This document shows positions 7,159 through 15,355 of a stretch of 33,507 nucleotides of DNA, piece after piece. Positions within the stretch are counted from its first letter, which is position 1. Each line of letters starts with the position of its first letter. The translations under genes and the position numbers were made by a program. Under the pieces are notes generated by a model. It made no database searches, was not told the origin of the DNA, and saw only the letters and a program-made list of their open reading frames with translations. This stretch comes from Chthonomonas sp. UBA1950 (lineage in GTDB: Bacteria; Armatimonadota; Fimbriimonadia; Fimbriimonadales; Fimbriimonadaceae), in the NCBI GenBank assembly GCA_002336105.1, contig DDEQ01000042.1, positions 1 through 33,507 of the forward strand, in the 5' to 3' direction.

Positions 7159-8955
7159 ATGGATCAGTCCCACATTCGTAATTTTTGCATCATCGCGCAC
7201 ATTGACCACGGCAAATCGACTTTAGCCGACCGGTTGATTGAGCGATGTGGCGCTGTGCGTGGCACAGCGCAGGAGCAGATGCTGGACTCGATGGATATCG
7301 AGCGAGAGCGCGGCATCACGATCAAGATGGCGGCTGTTCGGCTTGATTACCGAGCCAAAGATGGTCAGATGTACCAGCTGAACCTGATTGACACGCCAGG
7401 ACACGTTGACTTCACTTACGAAGTTTCGCGTGCCCTTGCTGCTTGTGAAGGAGCGCTTCTTGTCGTCGATGCGAGCCAAGGTGTCGAAGCTCAAACGATT
7501 GCGAACGCTGGCATGGCAATGAACCAGAACTTAGAAATTGTTCCGGTCATCAACAAAATTGACTTACCACATGCAGACCCCGACCGGGCAAGGGAAGAGA
7601 TTGAGAGTGCGGTCGCGATTGACGCTTCCGACGCCATTCTTGCGAGCGCAAAGTCTGGAATCGGCATCGACGAGATCCTTGAGGCGGTAGTCCACCGTGT
7701 TCCACCGCCATCCGGCAATCCGGACGCACCGTTGAGGGCGCTCATTTACGACTCGCACTTTGATACCTATCAGGGCGCAATAGCCTACGTTCGTGTCAAA
7801 GACGGCTCAGTTAAGAAGGGTGAACGCATTGAAATGATGTCGACGGGCAACCAGTTTGACATTGATTCAACCGGTCACTTTAGCCCCGGTCTAACCGTCG
7901 ACACAGGGTTGGCTTGTGGCGAAGTAGGTTTTGTCACCGCAGCTATGAAATCTATCGGTGATGCACGAGTTGGTGACACCGTGACATTGTCCGAGAATCA
8001 TGCCACGTCTCCGCTGCCAGGATATCGCGAGGCACTGAGCATGGTGTTCTGTGGTCTCTATCCATCAGATGGCGACCAATATGAAGATCTTCGGGACGCA
8101 ATCGACAAACTGCGCTTGAACGACGCAGCACTCCAATTTGAGCCTGAAACTTCGGCTGCGCTTGGTTTCGGATTCCGTTGCGGATTCCTTGGTCTCCTTC
8201 ACATGGAGATCGCGAGAGAGCGGCTTGAGCGAGAATTTAACCTCGACCTTATTCTCACCGCACCGTCGGTGGACTACAAAGTGACCCTCAAGAACAACGA
8301 GGTAAGACACATTGAAAACCCTGCCGAATGGCCGGATTCTAACGATATCAGCGTGGTTGAAGAACCGGTAGTGACCGCCTCTATCATGGTGCCAAACGAG
8401 TATGTTGGCGCGGTCATGACGCTGTGTCAAGAGCGGCGTGGAACCTATAAGCGAACGGAATATCCCACCCCTCAGCGCGTGATCTTGCACTATACGCTTC
8501 CGCTTGGCGAAATCCTGTTGGACTTCTTCGATAAGCTTAAGTCCCAAACCAGAGGCTATGCTTCGTTCGACTACGAACTGACGGGTTACGAACCATCAAG
8601 TTTGGTTAAAGTTGATATTCTCCTGAATGGCGACCCAGTGGACGCATTATCTTTCATTGTTCACAAGGATTTCGCTTACAACCGAGGGCGAGCGATGGTC
8701 GAACAGCTTCGAAAAGTGGTTCCGCGTCAGCAGTACGAGGTCCGGGTACAAGCCGCGATTGGCGCGAAAGTTATTGCCGCTGACACGATCAAACCGTTCC
8801 GAAAGAACGTTATCGCGAAGTGTTACGGCGGTGACATCACCCGTAAGCGAAAGCTCCTTGAGAAGCAAAAGGAAGGAAAAAAGCGAATGAAGCAGATCGG
8901 CTCCATCGAGCTTCCGCAGGAAGCCTTCTTAAGCGTTCTCAAGGTTGCAGAGTAG
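7159..8955 (+). CDS. lepA: Elongation factor 4 (LepA), back-translocating GTPase
   Basis: Translational GTPase that binds ribosomes and is implicated in back-translocation and 30S biogenesis under stress. The 598-residue length is normal for the family (~600). GTPase motifs are complete: AHIDHGKST (residues 13-21), ERERGITIK with the switch I threonine, DTPGHVDF and NKIDLPHAD. The EF-G-like domains II, III and V follow, then the LepA-specific C-terminal domain with RGYASFDYEL, HKDFAYNRGR and the terminal KCYGGDITRKRKLLEKQKEG. The start gives a standard N-terminus (HIRNFCIIAHIDHGKST). No SD is visible; a GGTAAAAT box lies just upstream. It is separated by ~60 bp from the TPR gene. Its stop is one base from the stop of the convergent unknown gene. 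Confidence 0.97.
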   Translation: MDQSHIRNFCIIAHIDHGKSTLADRLIERCGAVRGTAQEQMLDSMDIERERGITIKMAAVRLDYRAKDGQMYQLNLIDTPGHVDFTYEVSRALAACEGALLVVDASQGVEAQTIANAGMAMNQNLEIVPVINKIDLPHADPDRAREEIESAVAIDASDAILASAKSGIGIDEILEAVVHRVPPPSGNPDAPLRALIYDSHFDTYQGAIAYVRVKDGSVKKGERIEMMSTGNQFDIDSTGHFSPGLTVDTGLACGEVGFVTAAMKSIGDARVGDTVTLSENHATSPLPGYREALSMVFCGLYPSDGDQYEDLRDAIDKLRLNDAALQFEPETSAALGFGFRCGFLGLLHMEIARERLEREFNLDLILTAPSVDYKVTLKNNEVRHIENPAEWPDSNDISVVEEPVVTASIMVPNEYVGAVMTLCQERRGTYKRTEYPTPQRVILHYTLPLGEILLDFFDKLKSQTRGYASFDYELTGYEPSSLVKVDILLNGDPVDALSFIVHKDFAYNRGRAMVEQLRKVVPRQQYEVRVQAAIGAKVIAADTIKPFRKNVIAKCYGGDITRKRKLLEKQKEGKKRMKQIGSIELPQEAFLSVLKVAE

Positions 8956-8956
8956 C

Positions 8957-9514
8957 TTACGCAAAGAGTGATGGTCCGAGAGGGCCATCAACCTTTTCTA
9001 TCTTTGTTCCAAGCTGCCAGCCAACAGGGAAGCCGTCTTCGCCGAGGGCTGCCCCAGGGCAAATCTCGTTGTACGGCTGAGGAGAGGGCAGAACATTCTG
9101 GCAAACGTAACGACGGTAGTATGTTTCTCCGTTTTCCGGTTCCCAACTCTTGGCATGCTCGGGGTTAAGGAAGTAGACGGGATCATAACCTTCCCATCCG
9201 TCTGCCTCGTAGCATTCAATCCAGACCGCGACAAGGACTCCGCCCTTGAGTTCATGTACCACCCGATAAAAGGGAGTCAGTAGCCAAAGCACGCAAAACG
9301 CGAGTTGCTCGGGCTCGTCGTAGTGGGCGTGCCAAAGTTCTGCGGCGATCATCGCATCCTCGCCGTTGTCATAAATGCTGACTGAGAAGGTCTTGTCGCC
9401 TGCAGGGATTACTTCGAGTAGAGTTCCTTCTCGCTTTACGGTTACTCCTGAGTCAGGGAACCTTGCAAGAAGGCTTTCCACAGCATCAAGGCATTGTGAT
9501 CCTACGGTAGGCAT
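8957..9514 (-). CDS. Hypothetical protein downstream of asnS
   Basis: I do not recognise this 185-residue protein. It is a soluble, acidic, Trp- and Tyr-rich protein without signal peptide or membrane segment. Visible blocks are an N-terminal helix, then a beta-like region (TFSVSIYDNGEDAMIAAELW), a WLLTPFYRVVHELKGGVLVA block, and a C-terminal region rich in aromatic and proline residues (GETYYRRYVCQNVLPSPQPY). It begins 4 bases after the asnS stop, with no SD, so it is almost certainly translated from the same mRNA. Its 3' end carries a short hairpin that may terminate lepA on the other strand. The tight position behind asnS may be incidental. Function unknown. Confidence 0.7.
   Translation of the reverse strand: MPTVGSQCLDAVESLLARFPDSGVTVKREGTLLEVIPAGDKTFSVSIYDNGEDAMIAAELWHAHYDEPEQLAFCVLWLLTPFYRVVHELKGGVLVAVWIECYEADGWEGYDPVYFLNPEHAKSWEPENGETYYRRYVCQNVLPSPQPYNEICPGAALGEDGFPVGWQLGTKIEKVDGPLGPSLFA
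8969..8998 (+). terminator. Possible lepA terminator inside the convergent gene
   Basis: A 9-bp stem with one G-U pair (8969-8977 with 8982-8990) around a GAGA loop is followed by ACCTTTTC. It lies 13 bases past the lepA stop, within the last codons of the opposite-strand gene. Its tetraloop and short T tract make it a modest terminator candidate. Confidence 0.45.
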
Positions 9515-9518
9515 GGGC

Positions 9519-10934
9519 TTAAAAGTCCGCCTGGCCGGGTGTGCGGTGATAAGGAATGACGTCGCGAATGTTCTTCATTCCAGTCACGTACATCAGCAAC
9601 CGTTCGAAACCGAGCCCAAACCCGGCGTGCGGGGCTGAGCCGTATTTTCGAAGGTCGAGGTACCACCAATAAGGTTCGAGAGGAAGACCCATCTCTTGGA
9701 TTCGGTGTCGAAGAACATCGTATCGCTCTTCGCGTTGAGATCCACCGATGATTTCACCGATTCTTGGAGCAAGAACGTCCATTGCGCGAACCGTTTTGCC
9801 ATCTTCGTTTCCGCGCATATAAAAGGCTTTAATCTCCTTTGGATAATCGGTAAGGATGACCGGACGTCCCACTTTCTCTTCTGTGAGCCAGCGCTCATGT
9901 TCGCTTTGCAGATCTGCGCCCCAATAAACGTCGTACTCAAACTTCTTGTCACTGGCTTCGAGGTATTTGATTGCTTCGGTATAGGTAAGCCGTTCGAAGT
10001 CGCTGTTTACGACATGCTCAAGTGTTTGCAGAAGCTCGGGCTCGATGCGTTTGTTGAAGAACTCGAGGTCTCCAGCGCAATTGTCCAGGATGTGCTTAAT
10101 GACTTCCTTAAGGAACTCTTCGGCGAGATTCATGTCGCCTTCAAGATCACAAAATGCCATTTCCGGTTCGACCATCCAGAATTCGGCAAGGTGCCGACTG
10201 GTGCTGCTGTTTTCTGCTCGGAAGGTTGGGCCAAAGGTATAGACGTTGGTCAGACCCAAGGCCATTGTTTCCGCTTCGAGTTGCCCGCTGACCGTGAGAT
10301 AAGACGGTTTGCCAAAGAAGTCTTCCGCCGGGTTCGTGCTCTTTAGTCGGAATGCGTGAGCTTCCGGATTGTCTTCTACCGGGACACCAGCTTCAAGCAA
10401 AGAAGTGACCGCGAACATTGCGCCAGCGCCTTCAGCGTCACTCGCCGTGATGATGGGGGTATTGACGTAGCTGAACCCGCGATCTTGGAAGAATTTGTGT
10501 ACCGCCCAAGCTGCTTGGTTTCGAACGCGGTAGACGGCGCCAAACGTGTTGCCTCGAACTCGAAGGTGGGCTATTTCGCGCAGAAATTCAAATGACGCGC
10601 CCTTCTTTTGAAGAGGATAAGTTTGTGGATCGGCTGCGCCGAAAAGCTCCATTCCGGTGGCTTTTAGTTCAACTGCTTGACCTGCAGCAGGAGATTCGAC
10701 AACGGTTCCATCAAACCGAACACACGCGCCAGTGGTGACGGCTTTGAGCGTTGTTTCGTCGATTACGCCTGCGTCAATGACAATTTGGAGGTCTTGAAAG
10801 CATGACCCGTCCGAGAGTTGAACGAAGGAAATGCCTTTGCTATCGCGGCGAGTTTTTACCCACCCATATGCGCTGACTTCGGTGCCAGGCGAGAGCTGAA
10901 AGATGTCTTTGACGTAGGTGCGTCGGTAATCCAC
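9519..10934 (-). CDS. asnS: Asparaginyl-tRNA synthetase
   Basis: Class IIb aminoacyl-tRNA synthetase that charges tRNA-Asn with asparagine in the cytoplasm. The 471-residue length matches bacterial AsnRS (~466). The N-terminal OB-fold anticodon-binding domain begins VSAYGWVKTRRDSKGISFVQ. The catalytic core shows motif 2 (TFGPTFRAENSSTSRHLAEF) and motif 3 (HAGFGLGFERLLMYVTGM), and the protein ends IRDVIPYHRTPGQADF, the usual asparaginyl-type C-terminus. The start is GTG: no SD is present, but a GGTAAACT box ends exactly six bases before it, suggesting a leaderless mRNA. A direct synthetase suggests that the Asp-tRNA-Asn transamidation route is not essential here. It is followed after 4 bases by an unknown gene. 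Confidence 0.96.
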   Translation of the reverse strand: MDYRRTYVKDIFQLSPGTEVSAYGWVKTRRDSKGISFVQLSDGSCFQDLQIVIDAGVIDETTLKAVTTGACVRFDGTVVESPAAGQAVELKATGMELFGAADPQTYPLQKKGASFEFLREIAHLRVRGNTFGAVYRVRNQAAWAVHKFFQDRGFSYVNTPIITASDAEGAGAMFAVTSLLEAGVPVEDNPEAHAFRLKSTNPAEDFFGKPSYLTVSGQLEAETMALGLTNVYTFGPTFRAENSSTSRHLAEFWMVEPEMAFCDLEGDMNLAEEFLKEVIKHILDNCAGDLEFFNKRIEPELLQTLEHVVNSDFERLTYTEAIKYLEASDKKFEYDVYWGADLQSEHERWLTEEKVGRPVILTDYPKEIKAFYMRGNEDGKTVRAMDVLAPRIGEIIGGSQREERYDVLRHRIQEMGLPLEPYWWYLDLRKYGSAPHAGFGLGFERLLMYVTGMKNIRDVIPYHRTPGQADF

Positions 10935-10940
10935 AATTGG

Positions 10941-10948
10941 AGTTTACC
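10941..10948 (-). promoter_or_regulatory. Candidate leaderless -10 box of asnS (GGTAAACT)
   Basis: On the minus strand GGTAAACT is followed by six bases and then the GTG start. With a -10 of TAAACT and a usual 7-base offset, transcription would begin on the first base of the start codon. No convincing -35 is seen at 17 bp. Inferred. Confidence 0.5.
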
Positions 10949-10977
10949 GACGCACGATTGGGAAAGGTGCGAACCGC

Positions 10978-12069
10978 TTATTTCTTGCGGGATTTCATCT
11001 CAGTAAGCCGAGAAGTAAATTCTTTTAAGCTCTCGGCAGGGAAGTCAGCTGTTTTCTTAGCGATCTCAATCGCCTTTTCTTCGGTGGCGATAGCCTTTGC
11101 TAGATCACCAACTTTGTCGTACGCAACCGACAAGGTATCGAGGATATTCGGTTCTTGCGATTTGGTCACTTCGACAGCTCTCAATGCGATAGAGAGCGCG
11201 AGCTTGTAGTCGGCGTCTTTGAAGGGCTTTTCAGGATCGACCATTGTCCAGGCAAGTTCGTTGAGGATCATTGGTTGATTCTTTGCGACGCCTTCAGAAA
11301 TCTTCTTTGCGTACGTCGTCGCGGCGGCAGTGTCGTAGTTCGAGAGAGCGGTGAAGCGAGTTCCGCACAAGAGCAGTTCTTTGCTAGGATCTTTCGCGAT
11401 GATCTTGTCAATCTCTGCGACCGCTGTCGACCAATCCTTTTTCATCAGAGCCTCGGAGAGTGGCTTAAATATTGTCTGCTGTTCTTCTTCTGCCATTGCT
11501 TCAGCAGCCTGTTTGTCTGCCGCAGCTTTGGAATCAAATTTGTCGGCGATAACTTGCCCGACGACTTCCTCGAGGCCAGCCATAGGATGACCAATCCATT
11601 CGATCGTGCCCTTCTTTCCAATAACGAAGGCGGTCGGGATACCGTTCTGTCCGGCAGCGGTCATCCAGGTCTTTGCCATCGTGGCGTCAAGTCCGTCGGC
11701 GGCTACGTTGTAGTCCATTTTCTTGCCGAAGTCTTTGACGAATTTCGCGACAATATCAAGAAAATCTGGCTTCTTAGTGTTCTCCCAAACACTGACACCT
11801 GTGAAGGTGGCTTTGCCTTTGTATTTCTTAGCCATCTCGGTGAGGTGAGGAATGCTTGCCTTGCAAGGACCACACCAAGTTGCCCAGAACTCAACGACAT
11901 AGACTTTTCCTTTCTCAAAGCTCGTGACGGGTTTGCCTTTGATCCATTTGGCAACTTTGATTGCGGGTGCCTCGCTGCCGACCTTCACCGAAACCGCCGT
12001 CGGAGTGAGTTGGGCAGAGGCGATCGCGATCGAAGCGAGCGCCAGAAGTGGGAGGATTAGTTTTTTCAT
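10978..12069 (-). CDS. Exported TlpA/ResA-like thioredoxin with TPR-like C-terminal extension
   Basis: Periplasmic thiol-disulfide oxidoreductase. A clear signal peptide (MKKLILPLLALASIAIASAQ) is followed by a thioredoxin domain at ~25-180 with FWATWCGPCK (redox Cys66 and Cys69) and the cis-proline loop GIPTAF. The family is usually ~150-200 residues; this protein is 363. The extra ~180 residues are helical with repeats resembling TPRs (LNELAWTM and ILDTLSVAYDKVGDLAKAI), a likely protein-binding module. Target unknown; cytochrome c or exported-protein maturation is typical of the family. No SD precedes the ATG: the bases before it read GGATACCTCCCT. It is divergent from the NADP reductase across 276 bp and ends ~43 bp before asnS begins on the same strand, so asnS could also be reached by read-through. 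Confidence 0.88.
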   Translation of the reverse strand: MKKLILPLLALASIAIASAQLTPTAVSVKVGSEAPAIKVAKWIKGKPVTSFEKGKVYVVEFWATWCGPCKASIPHLTEMAKKYKGKATFTGVSVWENTKKPDFLDIVAKFVKDFGKKMDYNVAADGLDATMAKTWMTAAGQNGIPTAFVIGKKGTIEWIGHPMAGLEEVVGQVIADKFDSKAAADKQAAEAMAEEEQQTIFKPLSEALMKKDWSTAVAEIDKIIAKDPSKELLLCGTRFTALSNYDTAAATTYAKKISEGVAKNQPMILNELAWTMVDPEKPFKDADYKLALSIALRAVEVTKSQEPNILDTLSVAYDKVGDLAKAIATEEKAIEIAKKTADFPAESLKEFTSRLTEMKSRKK

Positions 12070-12345
12070 AGGGAGGTATCCGTAATTGAAAATGAAATTT
12101 CAGACTTACTCATAACAATACAGGCATTTACTGGTAAATGGTTCGCAGTTGAAGCGCCAATTGTGAATGAAGTGATAGGTTAGGCAGACTCGTGTGGGAT
12201 TTCAGTCAGGCGCAAACGACTTATTCGCTTTTGCTGTTTTAGCGATAGCAGTTCTGTGGCAATGTTCGGCAGAGAACACAGTGCAGTGGTAACCTGTTGA
12301 GATTGCTCTGTAAAGAGCTTCCTCTTAGGAGCTTATTGAAATCAG
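12070..12345. other. Divergent intergenic region, TlpA-like gene / NADP reductase
   Basis: This 276-bp gap holds the start regions of two divergent genes. I see a perfect inverted repeat at 12125-12140 (CATTTAC, TG, GTAAATG), about 56 bp from the TlpA-like ATG, which could be an operator. A GGTAACCT box at 12288-12295 lies ~50 bp before the reductase ATG. No tRNA-like structure or longer ORF is apparent. Regulatory roles are inferred. Confidence 0.45.
12284..12295 (+). promoter_or_regulatory. Candidate extended -10 promoter of the NADP reductase
   Basis: CAGTGGTAACCT contains TG-G-TAACCT, an extended -10 form. The identical 12 bases occur before the esterase at 32434-32445. Transcription from here would give a leader of ~44 nt with AGGAG at 12327-12331, 14 bases from the ATG and thus somewhat distant. 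Confidence 0.45.
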
Positions 12346-13353
12346 ATGGATAGGGTTGATGTAACGATCATCGGTGGCGGACCAGTCGGTCTCTTCGCTA
12401 GCTTTTACGCGGGACTGCGCGGCATGTCAGTCAGGATCATTGATTCGCTGCCAGAGCTTGGCGGTCAGTTAGCGGCGCTTTACCCCGAGAAGTATGTTTT
12501 TGATGTGGCAGGTTTTCCGAAGGTGCTCGCAAAAGATTTGGCGGCAAACCTGATCGAACAAGGAACGCAGTTCAACCCAGATGTCGTTCTTGAAGATACA
12601 GCAACCGAGTTGGTTAAAGACGCGGAAGGATATACGATCAAAACTGCTCGAGGCCTGGAGCTACCAACCCGGACCGTGATTATTTCGGCAGGAGCAGGCG
12701 CCTTTCAGCCGACGAAGATCGGAGTTGCCAGAGAAGACGAGTTTCACCACAAAGGCGTCCACTATGGCGTCAAAGACAAAAGCGTTTTTGCTGGCAAAAA
12801 GATTGCCATCGTTGGTGGCGGTGATAGCGCATTTGACTGGGTAATGAACCTTCATGATGTTGCCGAAAGCATTACGCTGATTCACCGTCGAGACGGATTC
12901 CGTGCCCATGAAGACAGCATCGAGAAGGTCAAGGCACTAGGCACACCTATGAAACTATTCTGGGTGGTCAAAGAGATGCACGGAGACGATGTTCTTACTG
13001 CCATCACCATCGAAAATGTACAGACCAAGGAAGTCGAACACATGCCGGTAGATTCGGTTTGTGTGAACATCGGATTCAAGTCATCTCTCGGGCCGATCAA
13101 GGATTGGGGCCTCGAATTGGAGAAAATCCAAATCAAGGTTGACAGACAGTTCCAAACGAATCTTCCCGGCGTCTTTGCTGTGGGTGACGTTTGCACGTAT
13201 CCAGAGAAGCTCAAACTCATTGCGACGGGCTTTAGTGAAGCGGTTACGGCTGTTTGTTTCGTGAAAACGCACCTAGATCCAAGCGCGAAACTCTTCCCAG
13301 GTCACAGTTCTGAGGGATCGGCGATGGAAGCTGCCTCCTCTGCGACTCATTAG
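12346..13353 (+). CDS. Ferredoxin/flavodoxin--NADP(+) reductase, thioredoxin-reductase-like (YumC type)
   Basis: FAD-dependent oxidoreductase that moves electrons between NADPH and ferredoxin or flavodoxin in the cytoplasm. Both dinucleotide-binding motifs are visible: IIGGGPVG near residue 8 for FAD and IVGGGDSAFDW near residue 150 for NADPH. A late FAVGDVCTYPEKLKLIATGF block closes the FAD site. It resembles thioredoxin reductase throughout but lacks the CxxC redox pair that would sit next to the second motif (here GGGDSAFDWVMNL). This is why it is called the FNR-like type and not TrxB. Length 335 is normal for the group (~330-350). It is a single gene ended by a strong terminator. Family sure; the natural electron partner is not shown. 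Confidence 0.9.
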   Translation: MDRVDVTIIGGGPVGLFASFYAGLRGMSVRIIDSLPELGGQLAALYPEKYVFDVAGFPKVLAKDLAANLIEQGTQFNPDVVLEDTATELVKDAEGYTIKTARGLELPTRTVIISAGAGAFQPTKIGVAREDEFHHKGVHYGVKDKSVFAGKKIAIVGGGDSAFDWVMNLHDVAESITLIHRRDGFRAHEDSIEKVKALGTPMKLFWVVKEMHGDDVLTAITIENVQTKEVEHMPVDSVCVNIGFKSSLGPIKDWGLELEKIQIKVDRQFQTNLPGVFAVGDVCTYPEKLKLIATGFSEAVTAVCFVKTHLDPSAKLFPGHSSEGSAMEAASSATH

Positions 13354-13369
13354 TCGAAGAAGATCTGCA

Positions 13370-13404
13370 AAGCTGCGCATCTATATAGATGCGCAGCTTT
13401 TTTT
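13370..13404 (+). terminator. Strong intrinsic terminator after the NADP reductase
   Basis: A 30-base perfect palindrome (13370-13399) forms a 12-bp stem around TATATA and runs directly into a run of seven T. It sits 17 bases after the stop codon and separates this gene from the TonB operon. A textbook intrinsic terminator. Confidence 0.92.
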
Positions 13405-13501
13405 GTCGGTGGATCTTGACGATTCATCTATGAAAAGGGGTTGAACGTCGTCCATCAAGACACGGCATCAGCTAAACCCTACCCCCGGAAGGTAAAAAGA
13501 C

Positions 13502-14125
13502 ATGGGCATGAACCAGGTCATCGAGTTTATCCAGAAGGGCGGGGTGATGATGTACCCGCTTGTTATCAGCTCAGTTCTCCTTATCGCGCTGATCATTGAA
13601 AGAGCCATAACTCTTAGAAAAAATTCAGGCGATGGCGAGGACTTGCTTGAGCAGATTAAAGCGAGCTATAAGCCGGGCGATAACCCAGCCAAGATAATTG
13701 AACTTGCGCAAAAAGAAGGCTCGATCGGACGCATGTTTGCCAGAGCGTTGAGGAATGTAGACAAACCCGCCGAATCGATTGAGATGGCGATGGAACTTGA
13801 GGCGGCGAACGAAACGCCTACACTTGAAGCTAATCTTCCAATCATCAAGACGATTGTTAATATCGCCCCACTCCTTGGTTTGTTAGGAACCATTGCAGGA
13901 ATGATCACCTCGTTCCGTGCTGCGAGCCAGGCCGGGCTGAGTAACCCGACTCAGATTCTAGGCGGTATTTCTGAGGCTCTCATCTCTACCGCAACCGGAA
14001 TTACGCTCGCTGTCATCGGATTTATCTCTTACAACTACTTCTCAAACCTCATCCGCAAGATGCTTGAGGATATGGAGTACTACGGCGCGGAACTCGTGAA
14101 CTACCTTACTGGCCGAATCGATTGA
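13502..14125 (+). CDS. exbB: ExbB/TolQ-type proton channel subunit
   Basis: Inner-membrane proton channel subunit that powers TonB (or Tol) from the proton-motive force. Three hydrophobic helices are visible: residues ~14-34 (MMYPLVISSVLLIALIIE) and the paired C-terminal helices ~115-140 (IAPLLGLLGTIAGMITSF) and ~152-180 (EALISTATGITLAVIGFISY). The GLLGTIxGMIxSF and ALxxTAxGI blocks are the MotA/TolQ/ExbB signature. At 207 residues it is close to usual. GGAAGG lies ~10 bases before the ATG at 13502; a second ATG two codons on is also possible. It is the first gene of a tightly packed operon with exbD, tonB and a receptor, which favours ExbB over TolQ. Confidence 0.92.
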   Translation: MGMNQVIEFIQKGGVMMYPLVISSVLLIALIIERAITLRKNSGDGEDLLEQIKASYKPGDNPAKIIELAQKEGSIGRMFARALRNVDKPAESIEMAMELEAANETPTLEANLPIIKTIVNIAPLLGLLGTIAGMITSFRAASQAGLSNPTQILGGISEALISTATGITLAVIGFISYNYFSNLIRKMLEDMEYYGAELVNYLTGRID

Positions 14126-14126
14126 T

Positions 14127-14540
14127 ATGAAGCGTCGAGTTAAGATTTCTGGCAGAAGGCAGGTCGAAGAACCGGAAATCATCGTCATTCCGATGATCGA
14201 CGTGATGATGTTTCTGCTGTTCTTCTTCATGGTCGCTTCTCTTGCGATGGTTGTGCAGAGTGGACTTCCGGTCAACCTGCCCAAATCGAGCACCAGCCAG
14301 AACGAAAACGCTCAGACAGTTACGATTACGCTGCTGGCTAACGGAGATGTGTACCTGAACACCACTAAGACAACATTTGACAAGTTAAGAAGTGGATTGG
14401 AGGCTCTCAAGGTGGGGCCGAAGAATATGGTCACCGTTAACGCGGACACCCACGTTCCGTACGGCAATATTGTCGCAGCTATGGATGAAGCTCGCAAAGC
14501 TGGTGTTGTCGCGTTTGGTTTTGCGACGGATAGGAAGTAA
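14127..14540 (+). CDS. exbD: ExbD/TolR-type biopolymer transport protein
   Basis: Partner of ExbB; its single transmembrane helix carries the proton-accepting aspartate and its periplasmic domain is involved in TonB action. The N-terminal cytoplasmic stretch is basic (KRRVKISGRRQ). It is followed by IVIPMIDVMMFLLFFFMVAS with Asp25, the conserved proton-relay residue. The periplasmic domain is ~90 residues and ends with the family's ITLLANGDVYLN, VNADTHVPYGNIVAAMDEAR and GVVAFGFATD blocks. Length 137 is standard. One base separates it from the exbB stop, so it is translationally coupled. Confidence 0.93.
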   Translation: MKRRVKISGRRQVEEPEIIVIPMIDVMMFLLFFFMVASLAMVVQSGLPVNLPKSSTSQNENAQTVTITLLANGDVYLNTTKTTFDKLRSGLEALKVGPKNMVTVNADTHVPYGNIVAAMDEARKAGVVAFGFATDRK

Positions 14541-14542
14541 CG

Positions 14543-15355
14543 ATGTCTCGACGACGCAAGAAGAACCAGCTATTGATGAGAATTCTCGTCGGGTCTATTG
14601 TTGCGCACGTTATTGCGTTGCCGATCCTCGCCCATTTCGGTGCTTTCGAAAAAATCCAAAAGCAGTTCGGGCAGGCACGCGTGGTCCTTGTTAACAACGC
14701 AGTCGCCAAAGAAGCTAAGCAGCCTGAGAAAACAGAGAAAAAGGCTGACAAACCCGAAGCAAAATCCAAAGGATCGGGTGGTTCAGCAAAAAAGGCATCT
14801 GGTGCTTCGAAGTCAAATGTCAACGAGGTGAAGGTAGTTGCGTCGGCTGGAAACGGCGCTGGAGGCGGTGCCGATACTCCCACGGTCGATGCTAATGCCA
14901 GTGGAAAGGCTGGGGCCATCCCGACTCAAAAGCAAGCTATAGGTTCTGGTGGCGGTGAAACTCCGACTATTCCAGCAACGCCGAAAGCTGAGGCACCGGT
15001 GCGCCCAACAACCTCGGTGGAGAAGACAACTCCTAAAGAGGAAGTGGCTGTCAAAAAGCCAGTTGAGCCAAAACGCGAGCCGAAGTACGTCGAAATGGAA
15101 GCCATCACTTCTCCTCAGCCAGTTATTCCAGACGATCTGCGCAGCGATCCACTTGAGAAGACACTCGTCGTGGAAACGGTTGTATCGGAAGACGGTATCC
15201 CTACGAAGGTTGAAATAGTGCAAAGCACTGGCATCAAAGAGCTAGACACATTGGGACTAGAAACAGCGAGGAAGTGGAAATTCCGGCCAGCTACTCTGGA
15301 CGGCAAAGCAGTCCAGGGCAAGGTTAGATTTAGGATTGAGTTTAAGGTCGAATGA
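14543..15355 (+). CDS. tonB: TonB energy-transducing protein
   Basis: Links the ExbBD motor to outer-membrane receptors. The layout is classical: a basic cytoplasmic start (MSRRRKKNQ), one transmembrane helix at ~12-32 (RILVGSIVAHVIALPILAHF), and a long low-complexity periplasmic linker at ~55-185 rich in Lys, Pro, Glu, Ala and Gly. A TonB C-terminal domain of ~80 residues follows with VVSEDGIPTKVEIVQSTGIK, LGLETARKWKFRPATLDGK and a final beta strand. The linker is long enough to span a periplasm, supporting a diderm envelope. It starts two bases after the exbD stop and overlaps the receptor start by 4 bases. A dedicated TonB with its receptor in one operon suggests a substrate-specific uptake unit. 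Confidence 0.93.
   Translation: MSRRRKKNQLLMRILVGSIVAHVIALPILAHFGAFEKIQKQFGQARVVLVNNAVAKEAKQPEKTEKKADKPEAKSKGSGGSAKKASGASKSNVNEVKVVASAGNGAGGGADTPTVDANASGKAGAIPTQKQAIGSGGGETPTIPATPKAEAPVRPTTSVEKTTPKEEVAVKKPVEPKREPKYVEMEAITSPQPVIPDDLRSDPLEKTLVVETVVSEDGIPTKVEIVQSTGIKELDTLGLETARKWKFRPATLDGKAVQGKVRFRIEFKVE

Noticed and set aside
9696..10346. 216-codon plus-strand ORF opposite asnS
   Set aside because: Shadow of the asnS reading frame; asnS motifs are decisive.
11155..12060. 301-codon plus-strand ORF opposite the TlpA-like gene
   Set aside because: Very Cys- and Phe-rich antisense product without a fold-like pattern; the minus-strand signal peptide and WCGPC are clear.
12070..12345. tRNA or riboswitch in the largest divergent gap
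   Set aside because: No cloverleaf, no CCA end and no recognisable riboswitch core could be found by eye.
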